Source: Kribbella pratensis (GTDB lineage Bacteria > Actinomycetota > Actinomycetes > Propionibacteriales > Kribbellaceae). From it: 64,000 bases of DNA. The notes beneath the pieces are model-generated. The model worked only from the letters and a program-made list of their open reading frames with translations. It ran no database searches and had not been told where the DNA came from. The DNA lies in NCBI RefSeq assembly GCF_004365355.1, contig NZ_SODP01000002.1, forward strand, positions 1,857,846 to 1,921,845, given 5' to 3'. Shown one piece after another: positions 1 to 8,200 of the stretch; within the stretch, counting starts at the first letter, position 1; each line of letters starts with the position of its first letter. The translations under genes were made by a program, and so were the position numbers.

Positions 1-78
1 ACGAACTGCAACTACGAACTGCAACTACGAACTGCAACTACGAACTGCAACTACGAACTGCAACTACGAACTGCAACT
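1..78. repeat. 13-bp tandem repeat, six perfect copies, open at window edge
   Basis: Six perfect head-to-tail copies of ACGAACTGCAACT fill the first 78 bases and run off the left edge, so the array may be longer. The spacing of 13 is not a multiple of three, so a coding role is unlikely. The following 79-360 stretch holds no gene or clear signal that I can support. Confidence 0.95.
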
Positions 79-360
79 GCATCCGTCGAGCCTGGAACCC
101 TTCTCAACCACTGGCCCCAGCTCGCACCGGATCCTGGCGTGAAACCCGAGCCCCTTCACTGATCGGCTCGGCGGAGTCCGCCGTCCTACCTACTGCAACA
201 ACTCTGGACAGGTCGGTAGCTGTCCAGCTCAGCTTCGATGTTCTTCACTGTCAACACCAGGGACATTACACACCCCAGCACCGAATGTCTAATCTCGCCA
301 CCATAGATTTTGAGGATCCCGCAGATGAGCTTCGGCCAGGCAGTTGCGGGCCGGACGGCC

Positions 361-1026
361 TCAGGCAGGCTCGCCACTCAGGCGTTCGATGGCCGTGCGG
401 AGACGGCGGCGCCAGCCGGACTGGCCGGCCTCCTCGTCGGCAGCGGCCAGGCTGACCAGATGCTGCGCCATCTCGAAGCTCTCGTCGGTCTGCGGCTCGA
501 CGTCGGTCAACGCCGACTGCGGCTCGTCGTGGTCGTATCCGAGCGACCGGCTCCGCCACCCGAACCCGTCCGGCACCAGCAGCTCCGGTACGAGCGTCTC
601 GTGGCTGAGCGACATCAGCTCCTTGTCACCGTTGCCGATGCTGAAGATCGTCGTACCGCGTCGGCGTACGTCGCTGACGCGCTCCAGCAGCGTCTCGGCC
701 GGATTGTCCTCGGCGACCACCAGCAGCGACTCACCACGCCCGGCGTCGTGCAGCCGGTCCAGACCGATCGCCAGGTGCGGCGGTGCACCCGCTGGCGGTG
801 CCCAGCGGACCAGTGACGGGCGGGCGTCCTCGATGCCGGCCCGGTGGAGCTCGTCGTCCAGATGCGCGGTCAGGTGCCACGGCTCGTCGTCGACCGGCCC
901 GAAGAGCATGAGCCCACTGCGTCTGGTCGTGAACCGTCGCAGTGCATAGCCGAACTCGGTCGTCCGAGTCGCCAGCTCAGTACTGCTCAGCATCTCCCGG
1001 AGGAGTGAGGCTCTGGTCAGATCCAC
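361..1026 (-). CDS. Hypothetical protein downstream of an ECF42 sigma factor
   Basis: A 221-residue soluble protein that I do not recognise. It starts at a GTG three bases after the stop of the sigma-factor gene on the same strand, so it is probably the last gene of the operon DGPF protein, sigma factor, this gene. The sequence has an alternating beta/alpha look (SLLVVAEDNPAE, TTIFSIGNGDKELMSLSHE) and an acidic C-terminal half ending in a basic helix. There is no signal peptide and no membrane segment. The function may be linked to the sigma factor's regulon, but that is inferred from position only. Confidence 0.6.
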   Translation of the reverse strand: MDLTRASLLREMLSSTELATRTTEFGYALRRFTTRRSGLMLFGPVDDEPWHLTAHLDDELHRAGIEDARPSLVRWAPPAGAPPHLAIGLDRLHDAGRGESLLVVAEDNPAETLLERVSDVRRRGTTIFSIGNGDKELMSLSHETLVPELLVPDGFGWRSRSLGYDHDEPQSALTDVEPQTDESFEMAQHLVSLAAADEEAGQSGWRRRLRTAIERLSGEPA

Positions 1027-1029
1027 ACC

Positions 1030-2256
1030 TCAGGCTAACCGGTCCGCCTTCGACTGCAGGTAGTTCCGTTCCGGCACACTCGTCGTACGACGGGCCGCCA
1101 GCAGGTAGCTCTCGCGCGCGGCCGCGGTGTCACCGGACATCTCGAGCAGATGCGCGCGCACTGCCTCCAGCCGGTGGTTCATCCGGTCGTCGGCCTCGAG
1201 CGGCTCGAGTACGGCGAGTCCTTCCTTCGGACCGACCGCCATAGCAACAGCGACCGCGTGGTTGAGCTTCACCATTGGGTTGTCGACCAGCTGCTCGAGT
1301 ACGTCGTACAGCGCGACGATCTGCCGCCAGTCGGTGTCGTCAGCGTGCTCAGCCGTGTCATGCACCGCAGCGATCGCGGCCTGCACCTGATACGGCCCTA
1401 GCTGTGAGCGGGACAGCGCATCGGTCACCAGCGCCTCGCCCTCGACGATGGTCGCCTTGTTCCACTTGGACCGGTCCTGCTCGGCCAACGGAACCAGCGA
1501 GCCGTCGGGCCCGGTCCGCGCCGGCCGACGGGCGTCAGTGAGCAGCATCAGCGCCAACAGCCCCGCCACCTCACCGTCATCCGGTAGCAGCTTCCGCACG
1601 CCACGCACCAGCCGGATCGCCTCAGTGGTGAGCTCCGCACTGTGCAACGACGTACCGGATGAGGCGGTGTAACCCTCGTTGAAGATCAGATAGAGCACAT
1701 GCAGTACTGCGCCCATCCGCTCGTCCCGCTCCGCTTCGGGCGGCATCTCGAACGAACTGCCCGCCTGTTTGATGCTCCGCTTCGCGCGGCTGATCCGCTG
1801 TGCCATCGTTGCCTCGGGCACCAAAAACGCCGCCGCGATCTGCGCGGTCGTCAGACCACCGACCGCACGCAGCGTCAGGGCGATCTGCGACGCCGGCGAC
1901 AACGCCGGGTGACAGCAGAGGAACAACAACGTCAGCGTGTCGTCCCGGCCCCCCGGATCGTCGATCTCCGGGCCTGAGGCAACGAATTCCTCCGGGGCGG
2001 CGAGCTGGGCCGCGTTCTCCTCCCGCCGCCGCCGCGCAGACTCACTGCGCAGCAGATCGGTCAGCCGCCGCGACCCGACCCGGATCAGCCAACCCCGCGG
2101 GTTGTCCGGCACGCCCTCGCTCGGCCACTGCTGCGTCGCCGCAAGCAGAGCCTCCTGGACCGCCTCTTCGGCCAGGTCGAAGTGCCCGTAGTGCCGGACC
2201 AGCGCACTCAGCACCTGCGGCGCCTGCTCCCGGAGCAGGAGGTCGAAGTCGTTCAC
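1030..2256 (-). CDS. ECF42-type RNA polymerase sigma factor with C-terminal extension
   Basis: This 408-residue protein is about twice the length of a plain ECF sigma factor. The N-terminal third carries region 2 (AEEAVQEALLAATQQWP, then the -10 reading segment NPRGWLIRVGSRRLTDLLRS). Region 4 is a helix-turn-helix (TTAQIAAAFLVPEATMAQRI) near residues 130-160. The rest is the long helical DUF6596-type domain of the ECF42 group, with the signature YLIFNEGYTAS. ECF42 genes are known to sit next to DGPF/YCII proteins, and here one lies directly upstream with a 4-base ATGA overlap. No anti-sigma factor is visible; the C-terminal domain probably does the regulating, as proposed for this group. Confidence 0.9.
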   Translation of the reverse strand: MNDFDLLLREQAPQVLSALVRHYGHFDLAEEAVQEALLAATQQWPSEGVPDNPRGWLIRVGSRRLTDLLRSESARRRREENAAQLAAPEEFVASGPEIDDPGGRDDTLTLLFLCCHPALSPASQIALTLRAVGGLTTAQIAAAFLVPEATMAQRISRAKRSIKQAGSSFEMPPEAERDERMGAVLHVLYLIFNEGYTASSGTSLHSAELTTEAIRLVRGVRKLLPDDGEVAGLLALMLLTDARRPARTGPDGSLVPLAEQDRSKWNKATIVEGEALVTDALSRSQLGPYQVQAAIAAVHDTAEHADDTDWRQIVALYDVLEQLVDNPMVKLNHAVAVAMAVGPKEGLAVLEPLEADDRMNHRLEAVRAHLLEMSGDTAAARESYLLAARRTTSVPERNYLQSKADRLA

Positions 2257-2615
2257 ATCTCCAGCCCAGACGCATCCATCACCGGCCGCACCTCCACCGC
2301 AACGTACTCCGCGTCAGGCATCCGGGCCGCGTAGCCGATCGCTTGGTCGATGTCGTCACACTCCACCAGGTAGAAGCCGGCCAGGTGCTCCTTGGCCTCG
2401 GCGTACGGGCCGTCCGTCGTGGTCGTGGTGTCGTCACGCACCTGCACGGTCCGTGTGGTGATCGGGTCGGCGAGACCGGCCGCACTGACCAGGAGGCCTT
2501 GCTCGGTCAGCTCCCGCGTCAGGGTCTCGTGCGCAGTGGTCAGTCCCTCGCGTTGCTCGGCGGACAGGCTCGCCCAGCTCTCCGGGTTGCTGTAGATCAG
2601 CAGCATGTACTTCAC
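2253..2615 (-). CDS. YCII/DGPF-domain protein, partner of the ECF42 sigma factor
   Basis: A small alpha/beta protein of about 120 residues with the family pattern MKYMLLIY at the start and TDGPYAEAKEHLAGFYLVEC in the middle, the DGPF-type motif that gives the family its name. A GTG start at 2615 gives the usual MKYMLLIY beginning and has AGGA eight bases upstream; an in-frame ATG nine bases earlier (2624) is the alternative. Its stop overlaps the sigma-factor start by four bases, so the two are translationally coupled. The role of DGPF proteins is not established, though they are thought to be small enzymes or ligand sensors tied to the sigma factor. Confidence 0.85.
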   Translation of the reverse strand: MKYMLLIYSNPESWASLSAEQREGLTTAHETLTRELTEQGLLVSAAGLADPITTRTVQVRDDTTTTTDGPYAEAKEHLAGFYLVECDDIDQAIGYAARMPDAEYVAVEVRPVMDASGLEM

Positions 2616-2689
2616 AGGCACCATCCTGTCCCTCGCGGAGGCCCCTGTGACCCCCTGTCACCCGGTACGTCGAAACCAGGTCACCGAAC

Positions 2690-2712
2690 TTCGACAGATT
2701 CAGAATGTCGAA
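2690..2712. promoter_or_regulatory. Candidate operator, inverted repeat between divergent genes
   Basis: TTCGACA and TGTCGAA form perfect 7-bp arms around a 9-base spacer. The site lies between the divergent DGPF/sigma operon and the MFS exporter, 75 bases before the exporter start. Arms of this size suit a TetR- or MarR-type dimer. No cognate regulator gene is adjacent. Confidence 0.5.
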
Positions 2713-2786
2713 CTCCTCCCGATCGGCACCGACGTCTCCCCCGAGTGACGCTCAGCCTGGGCGTCCCGGCGTACGGGAGATTTCTG

Positions 2787-4181
2787 ATGGTTTCGGATTC
2801 GAAACGCTGGCTGGCGCTGGCGCTGCTCTGTCTGACCGGTTTCATGATCATTCTGGACGCGTCGATCGTGCTGGTCGCCGTACCGTCGATCGAGCGCGAG
2901 CTGACGTTCTCGACCGGCGGCGTGCAGTGGGTGCCGAGTGGGTACGCGCTGATGTTCGGCGGCCTCCTGCTCCTCGGCGGCCGGATCTCGGACCTGTTGG
3001 GTCGCCGGCGCGTGTTCATGACCGGTCTGCTGTTGTTCGCGGGGTCCTCCCTGCTGTGCGGGTTCGCGTGGAGCGGAGACGCGCTGGTCCTCGCCCGTGG
3101 CCTGCAGGGCGCGGCGGCCGCCGTACTGGCACCGAGTGCGTTGTCGATCGTGATGACGACGTTCCCGTCCGGTGCGGATCGCAACAAGGCACTCGGCATC
3201 TGGGGCGCGACCAGCGGAGTCGGAGGTACGGCGGGGTCGCTCATCGGCGGACCTGTGACCGACGGACTCGGCTGGCAGTGGATCTTCTTCATCAACGTGC
3301 CGGTCTGCTTGCTGGTCGTCGCACTCGCACCCACGCTGCTGATGGACAGCCGTGGACCGGGACGCCGCGGTTTCGACGTCGCGGGCGCAGGCACGGTGAC
3401 CGCAGCGCTCATCGTCCTGGTGTACGCCGTCATCGAGGCACCCGCGTCGTCGGCGCTGCGGACCGCGCTGCTGGTCATCCTGTCGGCCGTCCTGTTCGCA
3501 GCGTTCGTCCTGGTGGAGAAGCGATCCGCTGCACCGCTCGTACCACTGCGGATCTTCCGGTCCCGCGCTTTGGTCGGGGGCAACCTCATCACGATCGCCT
3601 GGGGCCTGGCGGCGTTCGGACTCAACTTCGTCTACACGCAGTACGCCCAGCTGGCTCTAGGTGCGTCAGCGGTCCGCTACGGCCTCATGTCCGCGGTACT
3701 CGCGGCTGCCGCGGTCGGCGGGTCGATCATCGGCCAGCACCTCGTCACGCGCGTCGGACCACGCTGGGTCGCGTCTGTGTCGCTCCTGATCGCCGGAGCC
3801 GGTACGACTCTCATGACTCAGCTGACCGTGGACTCCGGGTACTTCGAGCTGGCGTTCTGGGGCCTGACGATCTTCGGCGCCGGACTGGGTGCCGGGACGG
3901 TCGCAGGCTCGATCGCAGCGCTCAGCGACGTACCGGGTGAGGACTCCGGCGTCGCGTCCGGGCTGCAGAACGCCAGCTTCCAGATCGGCGGCGCGGTCGG
4001 CGTCGCCGTGGTCTCGGCGGTGGCTTCCGCGAGTACATCGGGAACTTCGCCACTCGCGCTGACGCACGGGTACCGGATCGCGTTCGCGACCGTCTGGGTC
4101 TTCATCGCGATCGGTCTGGCCGGCTGCGGACTGCTGCTCACGCGCAAGCGTTCACTCCGGCTCGAGCCGGCGGCATCGTGA
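2787..4181 (+). CDS. MFS drug exporter, DHA2 (EmrB/QacA) family
   Basis: A 464-residue integral membrane protein, probably with 14 membrane segments as in DHA2 proton-drug antiporters. The first segment carries the family motif LDASIV near residue 24. The loop between segments 2 and 3 carries motif A (GGRISDLLGRRR, about 64-75), and motif C-like GGTAGSLIGGPVTDGLGW follows in the middle of the N-terminal half. The start is set by GGGAGA six bases before ATG, although the frame stays open far upstream. It is divergent from the ECF42 operon and preceded by an inverted repeat. The likely job is efflux of a toxic organic compound; the substrate cannot be read from the sequence. Confidence 0.9.
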   Translation: MVSDSKRWLALALLCLTGFMIILDASIVLVAVPSIERELTFSTGGVQWVPSGYALMFGGLLLLGGRISDLLGRRRVFMTGLLLFAGSSLLCGFAWSGDALVLARGLQGAAAAVLAPSALSIVMTTFPSGADRNKALGIWGATSGVGGTAGSLIGGPVTDGLGWQWIFFINVPVCLLVVALAPTLLMDSRGPGRRGFDVAGAGTVTAALIVLVYAVIEAPASSALRTALLVILSAVLFAAFVLVEKRSAAPLVPLRIFRSRALVGGNLITIAWGLAAFGLNFVYTQYAQLALGASAVRYGLMSAVLAAAAVGGSIIGQHLVTRVGPRWVASVSLLIAGAGTTLMTQLTVDSGYFELAFWGLTIFGAGLGAGTVAGSIAALSDVPGEDSGVASGLQNASFQIGGAVGVAVVSAVASASTSGTSPLALTHGYRIAFATVWVFIAIGLAGCGLLLTRKRSLRLEPAAS

Positions 4182-4277
4182 TATCAAACGCTCGTTGGAG
4201 GTTCGGAGCCGGAAGTGTGGGCACCTGGATCCTGTGGCTGCCAGCAACCGCCCGGTGGCCCTTGAGAAGGAGGCTTC

Positions 4278-4433
4278 ATGCTCATCCTCGGTTTGATCCT
4301 GCTGATTCTGGGATTCTTGCTGAGTATCCCGATCCTGTGGACCATCGGCATTGTGTTGCTGGTGGTCGGAGCAGTGCTCTTCCTGCTCGGATCGACGGGC
4401 CGTGCTGTCGGCGGCCGCCGCCATTGGTACTGA
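4278..4433 (+). CDS. Small membrane protein, DUF6131-like
   Basis: A 51-residue protein made almost entirely of two hydrophobic helices (MLILGLILLILGFLLSIPIL, then IGIVLLVVGAVLFLLG) followed by a short basic tail GGRRHWY. A strong GAAGGAGG ribosome site sits five bases before the ATG, and a perfect hairpin follows the stop, so it is a self-contained transcription unit. The pattern matches the short DUF6131 proteins common in actinobacteria, from memory. The function is unknown; it probably spans the inner membrane as a hairpin. Confidence 0.85.
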   Translation: MLILGLILLILGFLLSIPILWTIGIVLLVVGAVLFLLGSTGRAVGGRRHWY

Positions 4434-4449
4434 TCCACCCCGACCTGAA

Positions 4450-4496
4450 CGGACGGACCCCGCGGACCACACGTCCGCGGGGTTCTGTCCGTCCGC
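4450..4496 (+). terminator. Hairpin terminator after the DUF6131 gene
   Basis: ACCCCGCGGA and TCCGCGGGGT pair perfectly across a 7-base loop, and the outer CGGACGG/CCGTCCG extends the stem. There is no T-run, which is usual for high-GC actinobacterial terminators. Confidence 0.75.
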
Positions 4497-4513
4497 GTCG
4501 CTACGGTGAACCC

Positions 4514-4876
4514 ATGAAGTACGTCGTGATGATCTTCCGCAATCTCGACCGCGTCTGGACCGAAGCGGACCAGCAGGCCGTGGTTCGCCTGACGCGGCTC
4601 AAGCGCGAGCTCGACGAGTCCGGCGAGCTGGTCAGCTCGGAGGGCCTGCTGCCACCCGAGGAAGGCCGGATCGTGCAGGTCCGCGACGGCGAGCAGGTCG
4701 TCACCGACGGGCCGTTCGGTGAGGCGAAGGAGCAGCTCGCCGGATACTTCCTGGTCGACGCCGTCGACGACGAGCGAGCCCAGGCGATCGCCTCCCTGGT
4801 GTCGGCCGCGGTCGGCGACCGGGTCGAGCTCCGCGGCACGCTGATCTCAGCGGGGATGCCAGACGAACTCGGGTGA
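4514..4876 (+). CDS. YCII/DGPF-domain protein
   Basis: A 120-residue paralogue of the DGPF protein at 2.3-2.6 kb. It begins MKYVVMIF and carries VTDGPFGEAKEQLAGYFLVD, the family motif with the literal DGPF. It stands alone here, with no sigma factor beside it. TACGGT lies six bases before the ATG and no ribosome site is visible, so the transcript is probably leaderless. Its last 30 bases overlap the end of the convergent enoyl-CoA hydratase gene. Confidence 0.85.
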   Translation: MKYVVMIFRNLDRVWTEADQQAVVRLTRLKRELDESGELVSSEGLLPPEEGRIVQVRDGEQVVTDGPFGEAKEQLAGYFLVDAVDDERAQAIASLVSAAVGDRVELRGTLISAGMPDELG

Positions 4877-5614
4877 CCGCTTCTGCGTGAAGGCGTCGAT
4901 GCCTTCCGCGAGCTCACCGGACGCGATCGTCTCGCGGTACCGGCGTACCGCTGCCACATCGGCGTTCTCGCCCGCCAACAGAGCGTTCACCGACTCCTTG
5001 GCCGAGCGGATCGTCAGCTGCGAACGCGACACCAACGTCTCCGCGAACGCCTCGGCCGTCGCCATCGGGTCGTCGGCCACCCGATCGACCAACCCCTTCA
5101 GCTCGGCCTCGTCGGCCGTCAGCAATTCCCCACTGAACAGCAGGTACTTCGTGGTTGCCGGACCGACCAGGTCGAGCAGGACCTTGATCGCGGCCGGCGG
5201 GTAGACGACGCCGATCCGCGCCGGCGTGACCCCGAAGCTCGCATCGCGGGCGGCGAACCGGAAGTCGCAGTTCACCGCGATCTCCAGACCGCCGCCGATG
5301 CAGTGCCCGCGGACGACCGCGATCGTCGGCTTCGGGAACTCCCGCAACGCCGCCTGTGCCCGCAGGTTGAACGCCCGCAGCTCGGCCATCGGATCCGCCG
5401 GATCGTCACCGGAGATCAGCTCCCGGATGTCCGCGCCCGCCGAGAAGCTGGGCCCTTCACCGGTGACGAGGAGGACCTTGACCTCGTCGTCACCCGCCAG
5501 CTCCGCGAGCAGCTCGGGCAGCGCCTCCCACATCGCGCGGGTCAACGCGTTCCGCTTCGCGACCCGGTCGATCACCAGCCGGGCGACCGCGCCACGCTCG
5601 ATCCGAAAGTCCAC
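4847..5614 (-). CDS. Enoyl-CoA hydratase/isomerase family protein
   Basis: A crotonase-fold enzyme of about 255 residues, the usual length. It has the oxyanion-hole segments FSAGADIREL and HCIGGGLEIAVNCDFRFA, typical of enzymes that stabilise an enolate of an acyl-CoA thioester. The usual first catalytic glutamate region reads TPARIGVVYPPA, so the exact reaction (hydration, isomerisation or other) is not certain. I chose the GTG at 5614 because it gives the standard N-terminus VDFRIERGAV; an in-frame GTG at 5662 would add 16 unusual residues. Neither start has a clear ribosome site. No beta-oxidation partner lies beside it. Confidence 0.85.
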   Translation of the reverse strand: MDFRIERGAVARLVIDRVAKRNALTRAMWEALPELLAELAGDDEVKVLLVTGEGPSFSAGADIRELISGDDPADPMAELRAFNLRAQAALREFPKPTIAVVRGHCIGGGLEIAVNCDFRFAARDASFGVTPARIGVVYPPAAIKVLLDLVGPATTKYLLFSGELLTADEAELKGLVDRVADDPMATAEAFAETLVSRSQLTIRSAKESVNALLAGENADVAAVRRYRETIASGELAEGIDAFTQKRSPEFVWHPR

Positions 5615-5757
5615 GCGGGCAGTCAACCAGCAAGTACTGGCGGGCGCCGCGCGCTGGATCACACCCGGATCCCCAGGCCATCACAATCGCTCCCTCCAAG
5701 GCGACGCCCGTGCGCGAGACGGCGTACGCGCCGATTGCGATGGCCTGGAAATCCGCC

Positions 5758-6279
5758 TTAGCCAGCCCGCTTGGCCCGCGACTTCGCGCGAGCCATCCGG
5801 AACAGGTACGCGGGCGTCGGCGGCACCCAGCCGAGTTGCTGCGCCTGGCCGAGGTCGTCGCGGTTGGCCCAGTGCTCGACGACCTTGTCGTCCTCGATCC
5901 GGAACCAGTGCGACTGCGTGACCGCGAACGTCTTCCCGGTCGGCGGGAACGCCGTGTCCACCGCGCCGTCCGGGGTGTAGACGACGAACGGCGCCACGTG
6001 CCGGCCGCTCATCGTCGTGTTCACCGCCACCAGGTTGCCGTCGGCAACGACATGGTGGATCTCGTACGCCAGTCCCTCGAACGCGGTCCGCAGCCAGCGC
6101 GCGGTGGCGTAGAACGCCTCCGGTCCACCCACCCGGCACTCCGGCGGCTCGACCTTGCCCTCCTGATTCACCGCGCGCGGATGGATCAGCTCGTCGAAGT
6201 CGGACCGCTCCCCGTCGGCCATGATCAGGATGCTGCGGACGGCGATCTCACCGGCCGACACGCCTGCCGTCGTACTCAT
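5758..6279 (-). CDS. SnoaL-like (NTF2-fold) ester cyclase-type protein
   Basis: A 173-residue protein with the features of SnoaL-like proteins: an N-terminal helix then FDELIHPRAVNQEG, a central GPEAFYATARWLRTAF, and the beta-rich tail GKTFAVTQSHWFRIEDDKVV with HWANRDDLGQAQQLG. Such proteins bind small hydrophobic ligands and some cyclise polyketides; a specific reaction cannot be given. GGGGG six bases before the ATG sets the start. It is divergent from a TetR gene with a perfect dyad between them, so it is probably the regulated target. Confidence 0.85.
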   Translation of the reverse strand: MSTTAGVSAGEIAVRSILIMADGERSDFDELIHPRAVNQEGKVEPPECRVGGPEAFYATARWLRTAFEGLAYEIHHVVADGNLVAVNTTMSGRHVAPFVVYTPDGAVDTAFPPTGKTFAVTQSHWFRIEDDKVVEHWANRDDLGQAQQLGWVPPTPAYLFRMARAKSRAKRAG

Positions 6280-6299
6280 GGTGGCCCCCAATAATTCGA

Positions 6300-6314
6300 T
6301 ACAGTGTGACTGTA
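6300..6314. promoter_or_regulatory. TetR operator candidate, TACAGT-3-ACTGTA
   Basis: Perfect 6-bp arms with a 3-base spacer lie in the 56-base gap between the divergent SnoaL and TetR genes. The dyad would cover the promoters of both, fitting autoregulation and repression of the SnoaL gene. Confidence 0.7.
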
Positions 6315-6335
6315 CTCAAAAGCATGGGATCTGAC

Positions 6336-6983
6336 ATGGCTGACGTCAAGAGGAACTACGACGCGACGACCCGTCGCGAACGCGCCCGGCAGCGGCGCCG
6401 CGACGTCGTGCTCGCGGCCCAGGAGCTGTTCGAGGCCAACGGGTTCCGGGCGACGACGATCAGTGCTGTCGCCCGGCGGGCCGGCGTCTCGGCGGAGAGC
6501 ATCTACAAGGGCTTCGGCACGAAGGCTGCGCTGGCCAAGGCGGTCTTCGACTTCGTGATCGCCGGCGACGACGAGCCGGTCCCGATGGCGCAACGTCCCG
6601 AGATCCTCGCCGTCCAGCAAGAACCCGACGTACGGCGGAAACTCCAGCTGTACGTCGCCGGCCTGGTCGAGCGACAGCAGCGGTCGGCCCGCGTGCAGAT
6701 CCTGATCCGCGACGGCCGGCACAGCGACGAGACCTTGCGGGAGACGTGGCAGACCTTGCTCGACGAGCGTCTGACCGGGATGACCCTGTTCGGCCGCCAC
6801 CTGCTCGAGACCGGCGACCTGCGTCCCGGGATCACCCTCGAGGAAGTCGCGGACGTCCTGTGGACGTACATCTCGGTCGAGCTCTACGAGCTCCTCGTCC
6901 TGCTCCGCGGCTGGAGCCCGGAGCGGTACGCCGAACACGTCACAACCGCGATCACGACGGCCATTTGTCGACCAAGCGTTTGA
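6336..6983 (+). CDS. TetR family transcriptional regulator
   Basis: A helix-turn-helix repressor of 215 residues. The N-terminal DNA-binding domain reads ARQRRRDVVLAAQELFEANG, then TTISAVARRAGVSAESIYKG, the TetR recognition helix region, at about residues 15-60. The C-terminal helical domain should bind a ligand. An earlier in-frame GTG at 6306 lies inside the TACAGT-ACTGTA dyad, so the ATG at 6336 is more likely; GGGA precedes it by seven bases. It probably controls itself and the divergent SnoaL gene. Confidence 0.9.
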   Translation: MADVKRNYDATTRRERARQRRRDVVLAAQELFEANGFRATTISAVARRAGVSAESIYKGFGTKAALAKAVFDFVIAGDDEPVPMAQRPEILAVQQEPDVRRKLQLYVAGLVERQQRSARVQILIRDGRHSDETLRETWQTLLDERLTGMTLFGRHLLETGDLRPGITLEEVADVLWTYISVELYELLVLLRGWSPERYAEHVTTAITTAICRPSV

Positions 6984-7148
6984 TCTCGGAACGGTTACAT
7001 CCGAATAGCGGGCAAATCACGGTCGCGGCGAGCCTGTGGATGTTCGTAATGCGTTAAGAGTGGGGGCCGATTCGAACCGGCGCGGCGAAGTGTGCTTGAC
7101 TCCCCGGGGTCGATAACGTTTTGGTCTCGGCAGATTGGGTTCGGACAA

Positions 7149-8129
7149 GTGGCTGAAGGACGGCATAGACAGGCGCGGCACCGGCAACAGCGCATGAGGG
7201 TGATCCAGCCAGGTCTCGCAAAGGTTGTGATCCCCGGCGCGGCTGTCGCCCTCGTGGCCACCGGTTCGGCCGCCGCACTCCCCGCCCAGCACGTCAAGCT
7301 CGACCCGTCGATCGCCAGCTCGTCCCTGCAGCTGTCGCGCGACACCACGATCAGCCGGGACGCTCTGCGTCCGCCGATCGGCACCACGTCGACGACGCCC
7401 AGCGCGGCTCCCAAGCCGAAGCCGTCACCGACCGCGAAGCATCTGAAGAAGCAGGCGCCGATCCCGACGCCGACCTCGGTGAAGACCCGCGCCGCCGAAG
7501 CGCTGAACGCGGCGCCGCCGAAGATCAGCGGCACGAAGTACACCACCACGGACGTGAATCTCTGGTCGCTGCCGTTGACCGGCACGCTGCTGGACGTGCT
7601 GCCGAAGGGCACCAAGGTCTCGGTCACCGGCAAGCTCGACGGCATCTGGGCCGAGGTCGTCAGCGACGGCAAGTCCCGCTGGGTCAAGGCGCAGTACCTG
7701 TCCGCCACCAAGCCGGTCGCGAGCGTCGGCGGCGGCGGCTCGATCTCGCAGGCGGCCTGCAAGTCCGGCTCCGCGATGGAGTCCGGCCTGACCCCGGACG
7801 CGATCCGGGTGCACCGGGCGATCTGTGCGATGTTCCCCGACATCTCGACGTACGGCGGGCTGCGGTCCGGCGACAGCGGTTCGGAGCACTCCAGCGGCCG
7901 CGCGGTCGACATCATGATCAACAGCTCGTCGGAGGGCCAGGAGATCGCCGACTGGCTGAAGGCGAACTACAAGAAGCTCGGCGTCAGCCAGCTGATCTGG
8001 GAGCAGCACATCTGGACGGTCCAGCGCAGCAGCGAGGGCTGGCGCGCGATGGAGGACCGCGGCAGCGCGACCGCGAACCACATGGACCACGTCCACGTCT
8101 CCGTCTACGGCAACTCCGGCACCGTCTGA
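7149..8129 (+). CDS. Secreted SH3-domain cell-wall protein with carboxypeptidase-like C-terminus
   Basis: About 326 residues. A basic N-terminus (RHRQARHRQQRMRV) precedes a hydrophobic stretch, VVIPGAAVALVATGSAAA, which serves as signal peptide or anchor. A Pro/Thr/Lys-rich linker follows to about residue 125, then an SH3-like domain (TTTDVNLWSLPLTGTLLDVL). The C-terminal domain contains SGRAVDIMI and NHMDHVHVS, the metal-binding pattern of D-Ala-D-Ala carboxypeptidase-like/ARB-07466 domains found in actinobacterial cell-wall proteins. It should act on or bind peptidoglycan outside the membrane. The GTG start is uncertain; GGAC lies just upstream. A strong terminator follows. Confidence 0.8.
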   Translation: MAEGRHRQARHRQQRMRVIQPGLAKVVIPGAAVALVATGSAAALPAQHVKLDPSIASSSLQLSRDTTISRDALRPPIGTTSTTPSAAPKPKPSPTAKHLKKQAPIPTPTSVKTRAAEALNAAPPKISGTKYTTTDVNLWSLPLTGTLLDVLPKGTKVSVTGKLDGIWAEVVSDGKSRWVKAQYLSATKPVASVGGGGSISQAACKSGSAMESGLTPDAIRVHRAICAMFPDISTYGGLRSGDSGSEHSSGRAVDIMINSSSEGQEIADWLKANYKKLGVSQLIWEQHIWTVQRSSEGWRAMEDRGSATANHMDHVHVSVYGNSGTV

Positions 8130-8147
8130 TTTCCTGAGGCGCCCTGA

Positions 8148-8190
8148 GCGATCCGGTCCCTTGACCCTCCTGGGGACCGGGTCGCTTTTT
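8148..8190 (+). terminator. Rho-independent terminator after the SH3 protein
   Basis: GCGATCCGGTCCC pairs with GGGGACCGGGTCGC, with one bulge, around an 11-base loop, and TTTTT follows directly. It is one of the few terminators here with a true T-run. Confidence 0.9.
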
Positions 8191-8200
8191 CATGCGGTTG

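Noticed and set aside
1800..2786. Very long upstream extension of the MFS exporter frame
   Set aside because: The frame is open only because of high GC; the ribosome site at 2775-2780 and the membrane-protein start at 2787 are clear, and the extension lies antisense to the sigma and DGPF genes.
6984..7148. Cyclic di-AMP (ydaO-type) riboswitch before the SH3 cell-wall gene
   Set aside because: Such riboswitches do precede cell-wall genes in actinobacteria, but I could not align the conserved ydaO segments to this leader.
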